Assembly: GCA_002469895.1 (NCBI GenBank)
Contig: DKOA01000012.1
Coordinates: forward strand, 8,794-30,942
Source: Opitutia bacterium UBA7374
Lineage (GTDB): Bacteria > Verrucomicrobiota > Verrucomicrobiia > Opitutales > Coraliomargaritaceae
Direction of reading: 5' to 3'
Length of the DNA stretch: 22,149 bases
Position 1 is the stretch's first letter, and each line of letters opens with the position of its first letter. Below the pieces are notes generated by a model. That model saw only the letters and a program-made list of their open reading frames with translations. It had not been told where the DNA came from and searched no databases. The position numbers and the translations under genes are program-made. This document shows, in pieces, positions 1 to 10,617 of the stretch.

Positions 1-749
1 AATCCGTACATCAGGGCAGTCGTCAGAGGCAGGGAAATAAAATCGCCGCCCGGGGAGAGGAGCGCGGCCAAAACCATAATGCCGACAAACACACCCCGAC
101 GAATCGAACGAAGCTTTTCCGTGGTCAGCACACCGATAAAAACGAGCACGACAACGATCAGCGGAAACTGAAAAAAAGCGCCGACCGAAAGGCAAAACCA
201 GACGACCATATTGTAGTAATCAGACGCCGCCCAAAATATATCGAATCCGTAGTAGTTATTCAAACGAACGGTAAAGCTCAGTGTTAATGGCAAAATAACA
301 TAGAAAGCAAATGCCACTCCACAGAGAAACAGAAAGAAAGCAGCAAAACAGGAAGGTCGAAGTACCCGGCGCTCCGCTTCCGTTAAACCCGGCGCCACAA
401 AGCTACCCAAAAAATAAAGCATAAAGGGCATCGATAAAGTCAGTCCGCCGAGTAAAGCAATTTGCAGAAATACAGAAATCACACCCATCGCCTTGTAGGT
501 GATCAGATTATCTTTCGCGACCTCAGCAGAGCCATAAGCATGATGCAACGGCATCTGCATCAACTCAGCAATTTCACGGTTACAAACGAAAACCACGGCG
601 ATTCCGATGATAAACGCGAGCAGGATGCGGCCCACCGTCCAGCGAAACTCCTCCAGATGCTCGATAAAGGACATACCCCCCTCAGGAGGCACTGACTCCG
701 TATCCTCTACATCCTCCCCCTGACCGGGATCCATTCCATTGGAAAGCAT
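1..749 (-). CDS. tatC: Sec-independent protein translocase TatC (partial, C-terminus beyond left edge)
   Basis: Multi-pass membrane core of the twin-arginine translocase, which binds Tat signal peptides and exports folded proteins across the cytoplasmic membrane. I translated the reverse strand by hand: the frame is open to the left edge (249 codons) and shows the TatC N-terminal signature MSFIEHLEEFR, several long hydrophobic helices (for example FLQIALLGGLTLSMPFMLYF and ILLAFIIGIAVVFV), the SFVAPGLTEAERR loop and a LLSPGGDFISLPL segment matching the conserved Pro-containing stretch near the end of TatC. Only roughly the last helix is missing. The first in-frame ATG is at 749. In-frame ATGs at 734 and 674 are alternatives; the last begins exactly at MSFIEH, so the acidic 25-residue leader is uncertain. 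No tatA or tatB gene is visible. It diverges from ppdK. Confidence 0.93.
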   Translation of the reverse strand, partial: MLSNGMDPGQGEDVEDTESVPPEGGMSFIEHLEEFRWTVGRILLAFIIGIAVVFVCNREIAELMQMPLHHAYGSAEVAKDNLITYKAMGVISVFLQIALLGGLTLSMPFMLYFLGSFVAPGLTEAERRVLRPSCFAAFFLFLCGVAFAFYVILPLTLSFTVRLNNYYGFDIFWAASDYYNMVVWFCLSVGAFFQFPLIVVVLVFIGVLTTEKLRSIRRGVFVGIMVLAALLSPGGDFISLPLTTALMYG

Positions 750-847
750 GCCTATCGCATAGCTGATATCGACGCAGGAATGCAATACCAATGCACAGCA
801 ACCTTGGAACTAGAGGTAAATACTCCGACCTTCTGTTTCCTAATCCA

Positions 848-853
848 TTGACA
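848..853 (+). promoter_or_regulatory. Possible -35 element upstream of ppdK
   Basis: A perfect TTGACA lies in the 201-bp divergent gap between tatC and ppdK, 97 nt before the ppdK ATG. No good -10 hexamer sits at 16-18 nt; the best nearby match is TGCACT at 875-880, which gives a 21-nt spacer. The rest of the gap shows nothing I recognise, and there is no Shine-Dalgarno before ppdK. Only the sequence match is seen; function is inferred and weak. Confidence 0.25.
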
Positions 854-950
854 CTCTCCGGCAAATGCTTTTCTTGCACTCTTTTCCAAGTGGACATTCC
901 TCCGCTTCATTTCGCCATCCCGAGTCCGATCCAATTCACGATCGCTAATT

Positions 951-3695
<2,745 letters not shown>

Positions 3696-3718
3696 TCTCG
3701 TTAAAGAAACCCTTTTAC

Positions 3719-3751
3719 AAAGCCCCTCCGCATTAGCGGTGGGGCTTTTTT
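3719..3751 (+). terminator. Rho-independent terminator of ppdK
   Basis: Thirteen-base arms AAAGCCCCTCCGC (3719-3731) and GCGGTGGGGCTTT (3736-3748) pair with one T-T mismatch around the loop ATTA. The U-tract follows directly (six T, 3746-3751). It lies 23 nt after the ppdK stop codon and separates ppdK from the tsaB-alr unit. Confidence 0.93.
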
Positions 3752-3853
3752 ATACCACCGAACCCTGCCGGTGAGCTTCCAGAGATCTCTCGAACCCAGT
3801 TTTCCTGTCCTCTCTCCGCTTGCCACCCGCCTCGGGATCGCTTGCATACAATC

Positions 3854-4540
3854 ATGCACCTACCCTCGGATAACCCAGATACAAACCATTCGCTGGTCAT
3901 AGATTGCAGCGAGGGCGAAGTATTTTGCGGCTTGTTGGGTCCCAGCGGCCAGTGGCTCTCCAGCAAACAATCCGGCCCCGGTGCTCTGGAAGCTCTATTT
4001 CCCGCAGTCGCTTCAGTATTCCATGACGCCGGCAAGTCGCTTCAATCAGTCGACCGTTTTCTATACTGCCAGGGCCCTGGGTCTGTTCTCGGTTTGCGAC
4101 TCGGTGCCATGGCTATCGAAACCTGGTGCCGCCTTGCCCAAAAACAAGTCGAACGCATGAGCTATAATAGCCTACAACTGACCGCTGCACTGCTACTTCT
4201 GGATAATAAAGAGTTGGATAATGCACTTCTCCTGGCAGACTGGAAAAAAAATACCTGGCACTCGTTACGAATCAACAACCGCACGATCGGACAGGTGTCT
4301 CCAATAGCCGCTGCTAACACCTCCGGCGAAGACTACCCAATCTACCACCTACCCCGCCGAAAGGGTTGGCAAGCCCCACCGACAGGAGCATGCACCCTCC
4401 CCTATGAACCGGATCGCCTAAATGCCGTGTTGGACGCTCCGGGGCTATTCGAAGCCACTCCTGTACTCGATCTTTACCAATCCGGTGGAAATACTTTTGC
4501 AAAATGGAACCAACAAAGACATCGCAGCGGTTCTCTATGA
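3854..4540 (+). CDS. tsaB: Divergent TsaB-like protein (t6A37 complex dimerization subunit)
   Basis: Probable TsaB, the ASKHA-fold partner of TsaD in making threonylcarbamoyladenosine-37 of tRNAs in the cytoplasm. The 228-residue length fits the family. The N-terminus has the phosphate-1-like strand LVIDCSEGEVFCGLL. Residues about 73-83 read GPGSVLGLRLG, corresponding to the GPGSFTGLRLG signature of TsaB but with F-T changed to V-L. The C-terminal half is poorly conserved. I chose the ATG at 3854; a TTG at 3842 would add four residues. The stop overlaps the alr ATG as ATGA, so the two are probably cotranslated. TsaB often sits beside unrelated housekeeping genes. The family call is moderately sure. 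Without a search it is not certain that this protein still dimerises with TsaD. Confidence 0.72.
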   Translation: MHLPSDNPDTNHSLVIDCSEGEVFCGLLGPSGQWLSSKQSGPGALEALFPAVASVFHDAGKSLQSVDRFLYCQGPGSVLGLRLGAMAIETWCRLAQKQVERMSYNSLQLTAALLLLDNKELDNALLLADWKKNTWHSLRINNRTIGQVSPIAAANTSGEDYPIYHLPRRKGWQAPPTGACTLPYEPDRLNAVLDAPGLFEATPVLDLYQSGGNTFAKWNQQRHRSGSL

Positions 4541-5676
4541 AGGAAAAGACAACAGATTTGCACCGTTGCTGGGCAGAAATCGACTTAGCTGCCTTTGAAC
4601 GAAATGTCCGTAGTATTCAGTCCGCTATTCCCCCGGAAGTTCATTATATAGCAGTGGTCAAAGCGAACGCCTATGGCCATGGATTGCCCCAGATTGTTCG
4701 TCGCTTAATGCAATGCGGAGTCGACTATTTTGCTGTAGCCAACACTACTGAAGCAGCAGAAATCCGCCAGATGGGTATCGGATGGCCTATCCTTATACTC
4801 AGCCCGGTATTACCGGAAGAAATGGACTGCTTGATCGAGGATGACCTGATCTCGACTGTCAGTTGTGCAGAAGAAGCCGTCCAGCTCAATGCCCTCGGCA
4901 AACGTCGGGGAATCCCGATGAAGGCGCACCTCAAAGTAGATACCGGAATGGGACGTCTGGGCATCTGGTATGAGCAAGCACTCGCTCTCATCCATACAAT
5001 TGATGGTATGCCCGATATTTCACTTGAAGGGATCTATACCCACTTTTCCAGCGCTGACACAGATGCTGCCTATACCGCTAAACAAAGAGAACGCTTTATT
5101 CAGGTATTGGAAAAAGCAGGTCAAAGAGACTGGCTTGTGCACGCAGACAACTCAGCAGGTCTCGAGTCCTACACTAGCGATACCTCCTTCAATGCTGTGC
5201 GGATGGGTCTCCTGCAATTCGGAGTGCACCCCTATCCAGATTCTGCATTGGGAAGGGTTTCAGTCGAACCAGTGATCAGTTTTCATTCCCGTATTGGACT
5301 GATCAAGAACCTCCCTGCGGGCACACCGATCAGTTACAATAAAACCTATACTCTGGAGAAGGACTCCACTATCGGCATCCTCACCGCAGGTTATGGCGAT
5401 GGAGTGCCATTGGGTCTAAGCAACTGCGGACATGTTCTCATCCGCGGGCAACGTTGCCCGATCCTTGGCCGAGTGACTATGGATCAAACGGTTGTCGACT
5501 TGACCGGCGGCCGTTCAGTACAGGTGGGTGATCGAGCGACTTTTATTGGTAACGATCCGGAACAGCCGTTGCCTGTTGCCGAAGTCAGCAAAGCCGCCAC
5601 AAGTATACCATGGGAAACCCTTTGTAATATTACAAAACGTGTCGTTCGCACCTACACCGGCATGCGCGAAATGTGA
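4537..5676 (+). CDS. alr: Alanine racemase
   Basis: PLP-dependent racemase making D-alanine for peptidoglycan in the cytoplasm. The fold type III barrel begins with CWAEIDLAAFERNV. The PLP lysine is K42 in VVKANAYGHG. The substrate-contacting stretch LKVDTGMGRLG, the THFSSAD motif, the ISYNKTYT segment that holds the second catalytic Tyr, AGYGDGVP and the late GRVTMDQTVVDLT motif are all present. Length is 379 aa from the ATG at 4537, which overlaps the tsaB stop codon (ATGA). An in-frame ATG at 4504 would add 11 residues and a 37-nt overlap, but has no better ribosome site. The gene converges on the substrate-binding-protein gene with a 4-bp gap and no visible terminator. Confidence 0.96.
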   Translation: MKEKTTDLHRCWAEIDLAAFERNVRSIQSAIPPEVHYIAVVKANAYGHGLPQIVRRLMQCGVDYFAVANTTEAAEIRQMGIGWPILILSPVLPEEMDCLIEDDLISTVSCAEEAVQLNALGKRRGIPMKAHLKVDTGMGRLGIWYEQALALIHTIDGMPDISLEGIYTHFSSADTDAAYTAKQRERFIQVLEKAGQRDWLVHADNSAGLESYTSDTSFNAVRMGLLQFGVHPYPDSALGRVSVEPVISFHSRIGLIKNLPAGTPISYNKTYTLEKDSTIGILTAGYGDGVPLGLSNCGHVLIRGQRCPILGRVTMDQTVVDLTGGRSVQVGDRATFIGNDPEQPLPVAEVSKAATSIPWETLCNITKRVVRTYTGMREM

Positions 5677-5680
5677 AAAC

Positions 5681-6592
5681 CTACTCCTCGGTCTTTTTCT
5701 CTTGGATATCGTCCAGGTCTAAATCTACTAACAACTTGCGACGCACGGTATCGGGTAGCGCAAAAATTCCGCCAGCAACTAAATCGCTGGCTAATTCATC
5801 GCCCCAGAGAACACGCAAAAACGGGCCGTAAGCCTGCTCGGAATATTTAGAAAATACTATATAGAAAGGTAGACGGATCGGATAATCACCAAAGTGTATG
5901 TTATCATTGGTCGGTCCGTACGCTGGCGAACTGTCGTCGCTTGAGAGTAATAGAATTTTGGCGTCAGACTCCGTTGGCACACGCGATAGAATGGCCACTG
6001 CCGCCGGATCCTTGGCCAGCAAATCAATTGCTTCGGTCGGTTGTACGTTGTCCACAGATGACTTTAACGCTCCCTCGAAAAGCACACTGAACTTAAATAA
6101 CTCCAAAGCAATACTATCCACTTCATGCCCCGATAACAGTTTCAGTTTACGACTACCCCACCCCGACAGCCCTAGGTCTCCCCATGTGGTGAAATTAGAT
6201 TCCTCGCTCTCGCCAAATACACCGGCCAGTCGACCGAGACTGATTTCGTCAAGCGGGTTGTTTTTATTGACCGCTATAATTGTGGCATCGTAGGCAAACG
6301 GGAAAACAGAAAACTCATCACGAGGTACATCAGAACCTTCAGGAAATGCCATAATTGCGAAATCAACACTACCTGCCCGCAAACGCTCTATCGCCGGCAG
6401 GCTGCCAATTGACTCATAGGACACCTCTACATCGGTTCTCTCTGCCAGCGCCATCACTTCGGGTCGCACAAAGTCTGCGATAAGATCAGAAACGGCTAAG
6501 CGTACTTGTTGTGCATGCGATAGCTGAAGACAGGTTACCGATGCAAACAGGGTAAATACGCAGTAAAAAGTAAACGCGGGTGGCTTTTGCAT
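5681..6592 (-). CDS. Secreted PstS-like phosphate/anion substrate-binding protein
   Basis: Probable periplasmic ligand-binding protein of the PstS/PBP-like superfamily. The 303-residue product starts with a classical signal peptide (MQKPPAFTF, a hydrophobic stretch, then cleavage near SHAQQ). The body shows the PstS-type pattern: YESIGSLPAIERLRAGSVDFAIM, then DATIIAVNKNNPLDEISLGRLAGVF with a following TTWGDLG, and late YPIRLPFYIVFSK. The GSGAG-type phosphate loop of true PstS is not evident (it reads SIGSLPA), so the ligand is uncertain. I prefer the ATG at 6592; an upstream TTG at 6646 would bury the signal peptide. No pstC, pstA or pstB gene is present. It lies 60 bp behind the sigma-54 regulator on the same strand, so it may be co-transcribed and act as a sensor component rather than part of a transporter. 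Confidence 0.75.
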   Translation of the reverse strand: MQKPPAFTFYCVFTLFASVTCLQLSHAQQVRLAVSDLIADFVRPEVMALAERTDVEVSYESIGSLPAIERLRAGSVDFAIMAFPEGSDVPRDEFSVFPFAYDATIIAVNKNNPLDEISLGRLAGVFGESEESNFTTWGDLGLSGWGSRKLKLLSGHEVDSIALELFKFSVLFEGALKSSVDNVQPTEAIDLLAKDPAAVAILSRVPTESDAKILLLSSDDSSPAYGPTNDNIHFGDYPIRLPFYIVFSKYSEQAYGPFLRVLWGDELASDLVAGGIFALPDTVRRKLLVDLDLDDIQEKKTEE

Positions 6593-6652
6593 AGCTAAGA
6601 AACTTTTGTGCTTCAGTAATAGTGGAGTCAAACCAGAACAGCGCAAACAGAA

Positions 6653-8041
6653 TTATCCGCCTGACCGCGGCACATCCAATTCCGGCCATTGTACCAGCTT
6701 CCGATGCAGCGTCCGACGGCTAATCCCCATCAATTCAGCAGCCAGCGTACGATTGCCCCCCGTTTTAATCAACGCATTGCGCAATAAACGCTTTTCATTC
6801 GCCTCACGGCTCAAAGAGCTCCCCCCCGGCAGCACTGCTTCGCTTCCACCCTCTGATATCGACGCCAACGCGTTCTTTTGATAACGCGGATCCAAATCAT
6901 ACTCGGTCACCTCCAGGCCACGCTTGAGCAAGACGATATTCTCGCAGAAATTCCGAAGCTCACGGATATTTCCCGGCCAGGAATATGTCCGCAAGACAGA
7001 GAGAGCACCTTCACTCAAGCGCACCGGCTCCAAGTTATTTTCCGCAGCAAACTGCTTAACGTAATGATCCAACAGGGCCAACAAATCTTCTTCGCGTTCA
7101 CGCAGTGGAGGCAGAGTAATGGTAACCACGTTTAACCGATAAAGCAGATCTTCACGAAATTCACCATGTTTCACCATCTGCTCAAGATTTCGATTCGTCG
7201 CACAAATTAAGCGAACGTCCACTTCGATCGACTTTGAACTACCCAATCGCTCGAAACTTCGGGTTTCCAAAAAACGCAATAACTTGACCTGCGTAGATGC
7301 ATCAATCTCGCCGATTTCATCCAAAAAAAGCGTACCTCCGCTGGCCGATTCGAATCGGCCGATCCGCCGCTCGGTGGCCCCGGTAAACGCGCCTTTCTCA
7401 TGGCCAAACAATTCGCTCTCCAGCAGATTACTGGCCAGCGCCGCACAGTGCACTGCAACAAAAGCCTGCCGGGCCCGATCGCTGTTTTGATGAACCGACT
7501 GTGCAATTAATTCTTTTCCAGTACCGGTCTCCCCTTCCAATAACACTGTGGCCCGCGATGATGCCACCAACTTCACCTTATCCAAGACATCCACCAATGC
7601 AGGTGAATTGCCCACAATACCTCCAAAACTGTACTTCTTATCCAGTCGCTGGTGAAGGACTCGGTTTTCTGCCTCCATCGAACGACTCTTCAAGGCACGC
7701 TTAATCAAAATCTCCAGCTTCTGCAAATTAACCGGCTTAGTCAGAAAATCAAAAGCGCCCCGACGCATCGCTTCAACCGCAGTCTCCACATTCCCGTAGG
7801 CCGTCATCATGATACACAAAGGCCGATTCGCTAAGCTCAATGTGTGATCAATCACTTTTAAGCCCGAAGCACCGGCCATCCGCAAATCCGTCAACACCAC
7901 ATCAAACGTTTCGGCTTCCATTAAATTAAAAGCCTCTTCAGCACCCGATGCCAAATAGACCTCGTAATCCTCCTCCAAGGCCATGGCCAAGCCTTCGCGG
8001 GTATTCTTCTCATCATCGACAATTAAAATCGTATGCGGCAT
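6653..8041 (-). CDS. NtrC-family sigma-54-dependent response regulator
   Basis: Two-component transcriptional activator that remodels sigma-54 RNA polymerase by ATP hydrolysis. The 462-residue protein has three domains in order. The receiver (about 1-120) has the acidic pair D9/D10, phospho-acceptor D52 in VVLTDLRM, Thr in MMTAYG and Lys in LTKPVN. The AAA+ domain (about 140-375) has Walker A GETGTGKE near 170, the sigma-54 contact loop GAFTGA near 216 and Walker B GGTLFLDEIGE near 237. The C-terminal Fis-type helix-turn-helix (about 427-460) contains GGNRTLAAELMGISRRTLHRKL. All key residues look intact. I chose the ATG at 8041, where the receiver begins (MPHTILIVDDEK); the ATG at 8077 adds 12 residues unlike the family. 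No histidine kinase is adjacent, so its partner is unknown. It diverges from the moxR operon across 70 bp. Confidence 0.94.
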   Translation of the reverse strand: MPHTILIVDDEKNTREGLAMALEEDYEVYLASGAEEAFNLMEAETFDVVLTDLRMAGASGLKVIDHTLSLANRPLCIMMTAYGNVETAVEAMRRGAFDFLTKPVNLQKLEILIKRALKSRSMEAENRVLHQRLDKKYSFGGIVGNSPALVDVLDKVKLVASSRATVLLEGETGTGKELIAQSVHQNSDRARQAFVAVHCAALASNLLESELFGHEKGAFTGATERRIGRFESASGGTLFLDEIGEIDASTQVKLLRFLETRSFERLGSSKSIEVDVRLICATNRNLEQMVKHGEFREDLLYRLNVVTITLPPLREREEDLLALLDHYVKQFAAENNLEPVRLSEGALSVLRTYSWPGNIRELRNFCENIVLLKRGLEVTEYDLDPRYQKNALASISEGGSEAVLPGGSSLSREANEKRLLRNALIKTGGNRTLAAELMGISRRTLHRKLVQWPELDVPRSGG

Positions 8042-8111
8042 GTGAGACAATAAGGCACATTTGGACTTTCCATGCAATCTTTTGTCCAGAGGAAACTAAA
8101 ATTATCGCTAG

Positions 8112-9155
8112 ATGTCGTTGACCGACGGAATAGAAAACATTGCCAATAGAATGCACACTATGGAACAGAAAGTCAGCACTCTCCAAACATCCTTGGAAAA
8201 TAACCCGGATCTTCAATGGTTATCCCGATTACGGGAATCCGTTGGAGAAGTCATTGTCGGCCAGCACTACCTCGTGGATCGGCTGCTCGTCGGGCTGCTC
8301 GCCAATGGTCACGTACTCCTCGAGGGGGTGCCCGGCCTCGCTAAAACGCTCAGCATTCGTACCCTCGCGCAAGCAACCGGGGCCGACTTCAAGCGGATCC
8401 AGTTCACCCCGGACCTACTCCCGGCCGACATTATCGGCACACTGATCTACAGCCCCAAGGAAAACACCTTTCACACAAGAAAAGGGCCTGTATTCGCTAA
8501 CCTTGTTTTGGCCGACGAAATCAACCGTGCACCTGCCAAGGTACAAAGCGCCCTCCTCGAAGCCATGCAGGAGCGGCAGGTCACGATCGGTGACGCCACC
8601 TACGATCTCCCCCAGCCGTTCCTTGTGCTCGCGACAGAGAATCCGATTGATCAGGAAGGCACCTACCCCCTGCCGGAAGCTCAAGTCGATCGCTTCATGC
8701 TCAAACTAAAAGTCGGCTACCCTTCAAAAGCCGACGAGCGGGCCATCCTCGATCGCATGGCCTCAACCGACCCAAATCTAGAAGCTCCCACTGTCGCGTC
8801 GATCGAAGACATTGAAAAGGCACGAAAGCTAGTCAACGAAGTCTACCTCGACCCCAAGGTGCGCGACTACATCGTCAATCTGGTTCTAGCCACTCGCGAA
8901 CCGGAAAACTATAATCTTAAACTCGGGCAGTTTATCCAGTTCGGAGCCAGCCCACGCGCTACCATCAGCCTCGCCCTGGCCGCCCGAGCTTGGGCCCTCC
9001 TTCAGGGACGCGCCTACGTTGTGCCGGAAGATATAAAAGAAATCGGGATGGACGTACTGCGCCACCGTGTCGTGCCCAGCTATGAAGCCGAGGCAGAAGA
9101 GATCGACAGCGAAGAACTTCTGCGCTCCATCTTTGCCGCTGTTCCTGTACCCTGA
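8112..9155 (+). CDS. moxR: MoxR-family AAA+ ATPase
   Basis: First gene of the Bat-type operon. MoxR ATPases are cytoplasmic AAA+ chaperone-like proteins that work with vWA-domain partners. The 347-residue protein carries the MoxR-type P-loop GVPGLAKT (about 72-79), Walker B LVLADEINRAPAKVQSALLEAMQE (about 130-153), the sensor stretch LATENPIDQEGTYPLPEAQ and the C-terminal lid with FGASPRATISLALAARA. A roughly 30-residue charged leader precedes the core. ATG at 8112 is the first start, but ATGs at 8151 and 8160 are alternatives and none has a Shine-Dalgarno. Only 35 bp separate it from the DUF58 gene, the usual arrangement in such operons. Confidence 0.95.
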   Translation: MSLTDGIENIANRMHTMEQKVSTLQTSLENNPDLQWLSRLRESVGEVIVGQHYLVDRLLVGLLANGHVLLEGVPGLAKTLSIRTLAQATGADFKRIQFTPDLLPADIIGTLIYSPKENTFHTRKGPVFANLVLADEINRAPAKVQSALLEAMQERQVTIGDATYDLPQPFLVLATENPIDQEGTYPLPEAQVDRFMLKLKVGYPSKADERAILDRMASTDPNLEAPTVASIEDIEKARKLVNEVYLDPKVRDYIVNLVLATREPENYNLKLGQFIQFGASPRATISLALAARAWALLQGRAYVVPEDIKEIGMDVLRHRVVPSYEAEAEEIDSEELLRSIFAAVPVP

Positions 9156-9190
9156 AGCACCCCACCGCGGTCCTCCTCCCCGCTGTACCT

Positions 9191-10072
9191 ATGACGCCGG
9201 CAGAGATTATCCGAAAAGTACGCAGACTCGAGATCCGTACTCGCCATCTGGTAACGGACTCCGTAAGTGGCGCCTACCATAGTTCCTTTAAAGGCCGTGG
9301 TATGGACTTTGAAGAGGTACGCGAATACGCAGACGGGGATGACGTACGTTCTATTGACTGGAACGTTAGCGCCCGAATGGACAAGCCCTTTGTCAAAATT
9401 TTTCGCGAAGAGCGGGAACTCACACTCCTCCTTCTGGTTGACTTGAGCGCCTCCGGCATCTTTGGGTCGATCGAGCAAAGCAAGCGGGAACGAGCCGCAG
9501 AAATCGCCAGTGTGCTGGCCTTCTCAGCGACCCGGAATAACGACAAAGTCGGCCTCCTGCTATACACCGATGAAGTGGAAAAATACATCCCGCCGAAAAA
9601 AGGCAGACAACATATTCTGCGTGTTATCCGGGATATTCTTTTCCATAAGCCCGAAGGCCGTGGCACCAATCCGGTCAAAGCAATCGAATTCCTCAACCGA
9701 GTTCAGCGCCGTAAAGCCGTCGTATTCCTCCTTTCTGACTTTCTCGACGCTGAAGACGCCTTCTTTCAGTCCCTCGCACTGGTCGGTAAACGACATGATC
9801 TGATTAACGTTATCCTCAGTGACCCACGCGAATCCGAACTACCCAATATCGGCCTCATCACCTTGGAAGACGCTGAAAATGGACACATCGTCGAAATCGA
9901 CACGGCAAATCCCCGCACGCGACAAAACTATCGTATCGCTGCCGCCGAGCGCCAGGAAGCGCTGGCCTCGAGACTCCGCCAGAAGGGTCTCGACTGGTTA
10001 GAGACCCGCACAGACGCGCCCTACATGCCCGCCCTCCAAAAACTCTTTGTCCGTCGGGCGAAACGCTTCTGA
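9191..10072 (+). CDS. DUF58 domain protein (Bat operon)
   Basis: Conserved partner of MoxR; the precise biochemical role is not established. The 293-residue protein matches the DUF58 pattern: a basic N-terminal segment (IRKVRRLEIRTRHLV), the signature RGMDFEEVREYADGDDVRSIDWNVSAR (residues about 36-62), and FREERELTLLLLVDLSASG, which resembles a vWA MIDAS (DLSAS). DUF58 is distantly related to vWA domains. No signal peptide or membrane segment is evident, so this short form is probably cytoplasmic or peripheral. It lies between moxR and a small membrane-protein gene, whose start is 2 bp after its stop. Confidence 0.93.
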   Translation: MTPAEIIRKVRRLEIRTRHLVTDSVSGAYHSSFKGRGMDFEEVREYADGDDVRSIDWNVSARMDKPFVKIFREERELTLLLLVDLSASGIFGSIEQSKRERAAEIASVLAFSATRNNDKVGLLLYTDEVEKYIPPKKGRQHILRVIRDILFHKPEGRGTNPVKAIEFLNRVQRRKAVVFLLSDFLDAEDAFFQSLALVGKRHDLINVILSDPRESELPNIGLITLEDAENGHIVEIDTANPRTRQNYRIAAAERQEALASRLRQKGLDWLETRTDAPYMPALQKLFVRRAKRF

Positions 10073-10074
10073 TC

Positions 10075-10617
10075 ATGCAAAACGCACTTCCAGAGCTGCC
10101 AGTCGGGCCCGATCTCGAAAATTTGCGTGGGCCCCTCGAAGCCACAAATAATATTCCGTGGCCCCTCCTCCTCGCCCTCCTCTTCCTCGTCGTCATCTGC
10201 ATTGGGCTCCTCGGATGGTGGATCCATGCACAACGTAAAAAAAGCAAGCGGCGACCAAAAAAATCTCCCTTTGCCGCCGCCGAGCAACTTCTGCTCGAGG
10301 CAAAAAAAAGCACGGACGAGGGACACTTTGCCCAGTGCACGACCGAAGCCATCAGAACCTGCCTCAAAGCCGTACTGAGGGAAGCCGGTAGCGCCACGAC
10401 CGCTGAACTAAACGAGCAAATAAAAAAGGACACCCAACTCAACGCATCACGCATCCATCTCATCCTGCAAACCTGCGATGAACTAAAATTCTCCGAACAA
10501 GCGGACCCCCACAAAGAAAGAAGTCAGCTACTCAATACCGCCGGGCAAATCATCGATGAAGTACGCACTGCCGCGAGTGCCGCGAGTGCCGCCTCCGAAA
10601 GAAAGGCCCAAACATGA
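10075..10617 (+). CDS. Small single-pass membrane protein, DUF4381-like (Bat operon)
   Basis: The 180-residue product has a short N-terminal segment, one transmembrane helix at about 28-50 (WPLLLALLFLVVICIGLLGWW), a strongly basic stop-transfer stretch (RKKSKRRPKK) and a helical cytoplasmic domain. The layout and place in the operon match the DUF4381-type proteins found between DUF58 and BatA genes; that assignment rests mainly on context. The C-terminal end carries an Ala-Ala-Ser triplet repeat encoded by tandem copies of GCCGCGAGT (about 10571-10592). Its stop codon overlaps the batA ATG (ATGA), suggesting translational coupling and a stoichiometric role as a membrane anchor or adaptor. Confidence 0.8.
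   Translation: MQNALPELPVGPDLENLRGPLEATNNIPWPLLLALLFLVVICIGLLGWWIHAQRKKSKRRPKKSPFAAAEQLLLEAKKSTDEGHFAQCTTEAIRTCLKAVLREAGSATTAELNEQIKKDTQLNASRIHLILQTCDELKFSEQADPHKERSQLLNTAGQIIDEVRTAASAASAASERKAQT

Noticed and set aside
462..695. Plus-strand open frame opposite tatC
   Set aside because: The opposite strand encodes clear TatC motifs through this stretch. The plus-strand product shows no domain, signal or ribosome site.
8063..8075. Possible sigma-54 promoter (GG...GC) next to the sigma-54 regulator
   Set aside because: GG (8063-8064) and GC (8074-8075) are separated by 9 nt instead of the strict 10, and the rest of the TGGCAC/TTGC consensus is poor.
10571..10592. GCCGCGAGT short tandem repeat as a phase-variable tract
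   Set aside because: The 9-nt unit is a multiple of three, so slippage would only change the number of Ala-Ala-Ser triplets and not switch the frame; there are only about two and a half copies.
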